A DNA stretch of 64,000 nt from Oscheius dolichura. Lineage: Eukaryota; Nematoda; Chromadorea; Rhabditida; Rhabditidae. The translations under genes were made by a program, and so were the position numbers. The notes under the pieces are model-generated. The model was given only the letters and a program-made list of their open reading frames with translations, ran no database searches and was not told the origin of the DNA. The stretch's first letter is position 1, and the number at the start of each line of letters is the position of its first letter. Below are positions 59,471 through 64,000 of this stretch, one piece after another. The stretch covers positions 12,152,001 through 12,216,000 of the forward strand of contig OW051495.1 in assembly GCA_932521035.1 (NCBI GenBank), written 5' to 3'.

Positions 59471-60996
59471 CTACCACCATTGTTTTGTGAGATAATTCTC
59501 ATAGGCTAGGCCACTTGTGGGGATTCGAACAAGTGAATTGGTCCGCTTGATCCTGGCTTGCCGCTGTTTGTAGCCTATGTAGGAGAGGAGGAAAGGAGTC
59601 AACATACAGTAGATCACAGGGGCCATCTGAAAATCTAGTTTATTCAAATTTGGAAACTTTTGATCCCTCTAATTGAACAAGGTATGTACTCTCTCCCAGA
59701 AACTCACATAAACCGCTGCGTAGGCTGTTCTCACGGCCATAATTCCCTCGATCCAATTTCCCAGGTAAGGAATCATTCCATTGGAGAGGTAGAAGAAGGT
59801 AAAGGCAATATAATGAAATAATATCCAGGGAAACAGTAGATTCAACGCGTTTAAATTCTCCTGTACTTGGTAGGCCGCTTTAAAATCGAAGGCTCTTCTT
59901 AAAAGGAGGAGATTAGAGGTTCGCAACTAAATTTACCGTCTTCCAATGCTTTGATTCCACAGATACAGTATGCCATAGCCGATAATTGTGAATAATTCGA
60001 TCCCTGTGAAGACATAACTACCAATGCTGATATTTTCCGAAGTGTACTGATTGACAGCTGAACAATAGGCAGAAGTACCTGTCCATGGGGTATACCACAA
60101 AGAGTACAATAGCATTGAAATGGATAGTGCCATCTGTAATTCGTTTCATGTATACACCCTTTAAAAATGACCTACGGCGATTAGTAGGAAGAAATGTTTG
60201 AGCCATTTTAAAGATTCCTCATAGGTTTGGATCATTTGGGTGGCTAGAGCTCGTTCCATTATCATGACGAGATTGAGAGGGACGAAACAAAGCGAAGCCA
60301 AAGTGATTAGACCTCGGAAAATGAGGCAGAAGGAGACGGGAACGTAGACCGAACAGCCATTCTTCTGTGAGACATATAGAGTCAAGTGGACTAACTGAAA
60401 GATTTGGATAGAACTAGAGACTTTTGTGGGGTTCTCGTGGGATTATGGTAGTTTTTGGTCCAAATGATTAACTCGCAGAAGTTCTAGAGGCCCCCACTCC
60501 AGGTGCTTTAGCTGTGCTGGCCCTTTAAAATTAATCTTCAACCCCCCGCTATTGTTGATTTTCGTACTTTGAACTAGATCTACATGCTTATAAACAAGTT
60601 GATACTATAGAGAATCATTGGCATGGAAGGATATTACGGGCAGGACGGCTAGAATGCTGTCTTTCATCTTTTGAATCATTCATTTGTTGGGCAGACCCTT
60701 TAACCAAATAGTGAATGGGATTCTGACGTACCTGAACAATTACAAGGAGCCCACAATGAAAAATATTACAGATCAGGGAGGCGACTATGCTAAACTGAAA
60801 AAAATAGACCAGTTTAATGGATTCTCTAGTAGTCAGTTACCTTTAAATTATCATGAAAATAGATCCTCTGAAATCCGGTTCTCAAGAAACAAATATTAGT
60901 AAAGACGGCAATAGCACTGGCTATAATTTGACACAATAGCACAATCTTAAAACCAAGATGGTTCAGGTACAAATCCCCTTCGGAGCAGGCAGACAT
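59471..60996 (-). CDS. serpentine chemoreceptor, class A (SRA)
   Basis: Six exons on the minus strand: 60996-60841, 60794-60732, 60394-60176, 60133-59937, 59897-59708, 59626-59471 (326 aa). It starts MSACSEGDLYLNHLGFK. TM1 ends IYFHDNLK, the FHxNLk hallmark of SRA/SRAB receptors. Exon 3 has NGCSVYVPVSFCLIFRGLIT and ERALATQMIQTYE. Exon 5 has FKAAYQVQENLNALNLLFP, matching the YQ-xx-EN motif, and the protein ends YENYLTKQWW. The last exon ends 47 bp from the stop of collagen 3 on the opposite strand. The ligand is unknown; C. elegans relatives act in sensory neurons. Confidence 0.9.
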
Positions 60997-61733
60997 TGGA
61001 AGGAGGATAGAGCAGCAGAAAAGGGAGAAGTCGTTTGAACAGAGACCCGTTGAGAGATATTCAGGCGTGAACGAATGGTCGAGATTTCTATGAGAAAAGG
61101 GCACATGGCCACGCAAACATGGGAATTGGAATAGGTAGGAGTTGCTTAATTGAGCGGGCGATAAAATTATTCTAGAGAGCCTCTGATGTCATTTACCTAT
61201 AAACGATTGAAATATTTATAATATAATGCTATGTGGTTGGGGGGTATTTCTGGCAAATGTGCTGAATAACGAGCGTAAGCTCTCGGAGAATTCCAGTGCC
61301 GGGAACGCAATCCATCGAAGGGAAATCAGAACTGTCTTCGGGGAGCCTACAGTAAGCTTTTACTTTAATAAGGCGCCTTCACATGTTCCTAGAAAGTAAA
61401 ACGTTAGTGACCACATCCACGAAACTGAAAAGATCCTGGTTATAAGCTGTTTCTTCCACAAAAATTTGGATTTTTCAGTAGTCCTAAATGACGAATCTGA
61501 CTAGTTCGATTTTGTAAAGTTGTTCCTGCTTCCTGTTCCTAGCTCCTGTGTGCTTCAATTTACGTGTAGTGCTGACTACTAAACGATTTTCAGAACTTTT
61601 CCCAAAGAAAAAGCCGTGTTCTTCCTGTCCAGAGTGTAATAACAGCAAAGTTCACATGCCCCACCATCACATGCTCTTCCGGTTAGAAACCAGCTCATCA
61701 AAAATCAAATTATCTTTATTTTAGCAATTTCTA
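60997..61733. other. intergenic between SRA and UGT genes
   Basis: No gene supported. It is the promoter side of SRA and the 3' side of the UGT. Confidence 0.5.
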
Positions 61734-63874
61734 TCAGTCTTTCTTCTTTTTCAACTGTTCTCCCCCAAATACGGACTTATGTAACCAATACAAGGAGAGA
61801 GCTACCCGTCTCAATAATTCACAAACTACCAAGAATACTGGTATCAAAATGTCTAGATTATCATGCTGTATAAAGGAGAGCTTCCTTCCATCTGATAAAA
61901 GTTCCTTGAGACCGCCATTTGCTATGACAAAGTCTGTTGTTTTAATTAGTTTTTGAGATCCGTTGAATGGCTTGCTATTGATGAGCTTCTGTAGACGGAG
62001 AGCTTTCTTCTTGTACCTGAAATAGACGAGTAAAGTAATAAAAAATAACGATGGTTATAAAGAACGCAGTTAAACTCACTTTGGATTGGATAATAGCTCC
62101 TTCACTGCTTTGATGACTTCTTCTGGATCGTCCCTCAACGTCCGTTTGTGGACTTGCAGTCCCCAGCCGGCTCTTTCAACCGAAAGAGCGTTATAAGGCT
62201 GGTCAAAGACGAAGGGGATTGTCAGGAGGGGAACACCACTCTTGGCAGCCTCCATGATACCATTATAACCAGCGTGGGTAATGAATAATCGTATTCGGGG
62301 ATGGTTTAGGAGAGCCGGTTGAGGCATCCAGTCGTAAGGTTGGAAATTGGTGAAATTACGAGCCAGAGCCTTGGAAAAACTGTCGGACGCGTCTATTTTT
62401 ACCAGGAAATAATAGTCAGGGAAGGCCTGAAAAGGGTCTATTAATTGAAGGAAAGAAATAGTCTAATGTATGGCTTCAAATTGTTGTGGGACCCTTTTAG
62501 TGGACAAATAAGTTTACCTTGGCCAGTTCTGCTAAATTTTCCATTATATTAGGGCCAAATCGTGTTGTATTGACGTAGGTACCAAAAGAGACATAAATAA
62601 AACCATTTTCACCCTTTTCCGCTTCAACTTCAAATTTCTAAAAGAACGCAACTTTATTTCCTTCCCTAGCATACCCTCATCATTTTGGTTTTCTCCAATT
62701 CGCCCAACAGACCAATATTTACCATATTCGGCATGGCTGGCTTCCGAATTTCGATAAATTCATCAGCAGTGACGAAAATGATGTCCGAATTACCGGCCAG
62801 CTCACCAACATTGGGGAAATCTGCTCTAAAATTAGTGGATTTTCATCGAATAGGAGGGTAAAATACCCAAATTTGTTCCTAAAGACTTGAGTCGTCCTCC
62901 ATTGGTCATAAATAGTCATGGCGTAGCCAACTGTTCCATAGATAAGATTCCTGGCCCGTTCGAAATACGTCGGACGGAGGGAGAGACTAGCTCCTAGAGC
63001 AGGAACATAAGAAAGGGGAATAGAGATGCCGGAGTAGAGAGCAACTGGTTCAAAGACTGGAGAACTGGAAAAGAGCATGGCAAAGTTAAAATAAGACGGT
63101 GATCCTCACCTGAAGACCCAAAAGTTGATCTTTATTCCGACCGCGTGGGATATTCCATGCCCGCAAAGGTTCAAATGCCCGCCGAAGTAGGCATCAAACT
63201 TGTGGTCGCGGAGCTCCTGTAGCAGGGTATCGTTTTCAATTATTTCTGAAAAAACAAACTGTTTTGTTATGCTCTCCGGCAGCTCGTGGCATTCCCCGAA
63301 CAAAAAGAGCTGTTATTTTCCGATATTTGTTTCCAATGCAAGTAAGAAGGGACCAATAATGTGTCGCGGTCAAAATAATGCAATTTCCGGTAGCCGTTCA
63401 AGCTTTTTATTGATTTCTTTCGTTACTTTTTTCACCAAGGGATACATTTCGCTTCGCGTTTTATACAGTTTACAGTAATCGTTAAAATGCACCTTTACAC
63501 ATAGCGTTCCATCCAGCTTGATAACCTCGCTGATTCAGATTGAATAGATCTTGATCCGCGAAGATGTCATTGTTGAACTCTGAAATGAATTTTCAACAAA
63601 AAAAGAGTGACCCACGAGAGATTGCAGTCTGAAAATCATCGGAAAATCCTCCCACAGTCCATCGTTTTGCATATTTGACTGGGCGAAACATATCGGCTAG
63701 TTTTAGGAAGTCTGGTTCAAATAAGATGACATCATGGCCAGCTTTGGCCAATTCGTCGGCTAGCCGTCCGTTTGCTATCATATGAGATCGTCCAATTGTT
63801 GGAGAAAAGACCAGAAGCTTGTAGCCATCGGTAAACGGAAGTAATACGAAGACAGAGAAGAAGATGAACATCAT
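61734..63874 (-). CDS. UDP-glucuronosyltransferase
   Basis: Eight exons on the minus strand: 63874-63616, 63579-63493, 63245-63110, 63064-62867, 62825-62675, 62637-62518, 62426-62080, 62016-61734 (526 aa). A signal peptide (MMFIFFSVFVLLPFTDG) leads to KLLVFSPTIGRSHMIANGRL, where His31 is the likely catalytic base. The middle holds the acceptor-binding half. GFIYVSFGT and the UGT signature WMPQPALLNH, FITHAGYNGIMEAAKSGVPL and DQPYNA (about residues 350-397) bind UDP-sugar. A C-terminal membrane helix (LDILIPVFLVVCELLRRVAL) is followed by a lysine tail ending KKKD, a dilysine ER retrieval signal. The enzyme would conjugate small lipophilic compounds or xenobiotics with sugar in the ER lumen. 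The acceptor substrate is unknown. Confidence 0.94.
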
Positions 63875-64000
63875 TTCGTTTCTCTTATTCCTGTAAAAAA
63901 AAAAGTAATAAGGACTTTGTTCCGCTGAACAATCAGTCAGTCTATGGAGAACAGCCACTCTATAGAGGTGCCTATCTTTTTCGCCGGTGTCTATTGGCGG

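Noticed and set aside
60590-60700. Minus-strand frame MNDSKDESILAVLPVISFHA as a possible SRA exon
   Set aside because: Exon 2 joins directly to exon 3 in phase and gives the correct SRA loop; this frame has no donor.

Overview
The window is nuclear DNA from a nematode, probably a rhabditid. The evidence is the gene content: four classes of nematode-specific chemoreceptor (srh, str/srj, srt, sra), supplementary nuclear hormone receptors, three cuticle collagens with N-terminal anchors and R-x-K-R cleavage sites, receptor L-domain proteins and a Tc3-like transposon. Introns are mostly about 40-60 nt with TTTNCAG acceptors, and genes are compact. I cannot name the species. All gene models were built by hand by joining GT-AG (twice GC-AG) exons so that phase is kept; almost every junction keeps phase exactly, and the exceptions are flagged.

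Layout. 1-4.0 kb: intergenic DNA with a 1342-bp Tc3-like element (1278-2619). 4.0-9.1 kb: an SRH receptor (+), a StAR-like START lipid-transfer protein (+) and an STR/SRJ receptor (-). 11.8-14.2 kb: a CRELD homologue (-) with two alternative last exons, one membrane-spanning and one ending KEEL. 14.2-19.7 kb: a long pyrimidine-rich gap. 19.7-22.0 kb: an Egalitarian/EXD1 homologue (+). 24.2-24.9 kb: a tiny secreted peptide gene (+). 25.4-26.4 kb: a TIP30/HTATIP2-like reductase (-). 27.2-42.6 kb: three paralogous nuclear hormone receptors on the minus strand, spaced by multi-kb gaps. 43.6-45.5 kb: an SRT receptor (-). 45.9-46.9 kb: a cuticle collagen (-). 48.3-55.7 kb: two convergent single-pass receptors with extracellular receptor L-domains; the first has a large cytoplasmic region that I do not recognise. 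56.3-59.4 kb: two cuticle collagens (+). 59.5-61.0 kb: an SRA receptor (-). 61.7-63.9 kb: a UDP-glucuronosyltransferase (-).

Taken together the window looks like a chromosome-arm type region rich in environment-facing families: chemoreceptors, ligand-type nuclear receptors, a detoxification enzyme, collagens and L-domain receptors. Embedded among them are a few conserved housekeeping genes (CRELD, Egalitarian, START, TIP30-like). No operon is clear. No tRNA, rRNA, SL RNA or CRISPR was recognised. The most unusual items are the L-domain receptor with a roughly 565-residue unrecognised tail, probable 25-26 nt introns in both L-domain genes, the alternative ER-retained CRELD end, and several short repeat families.
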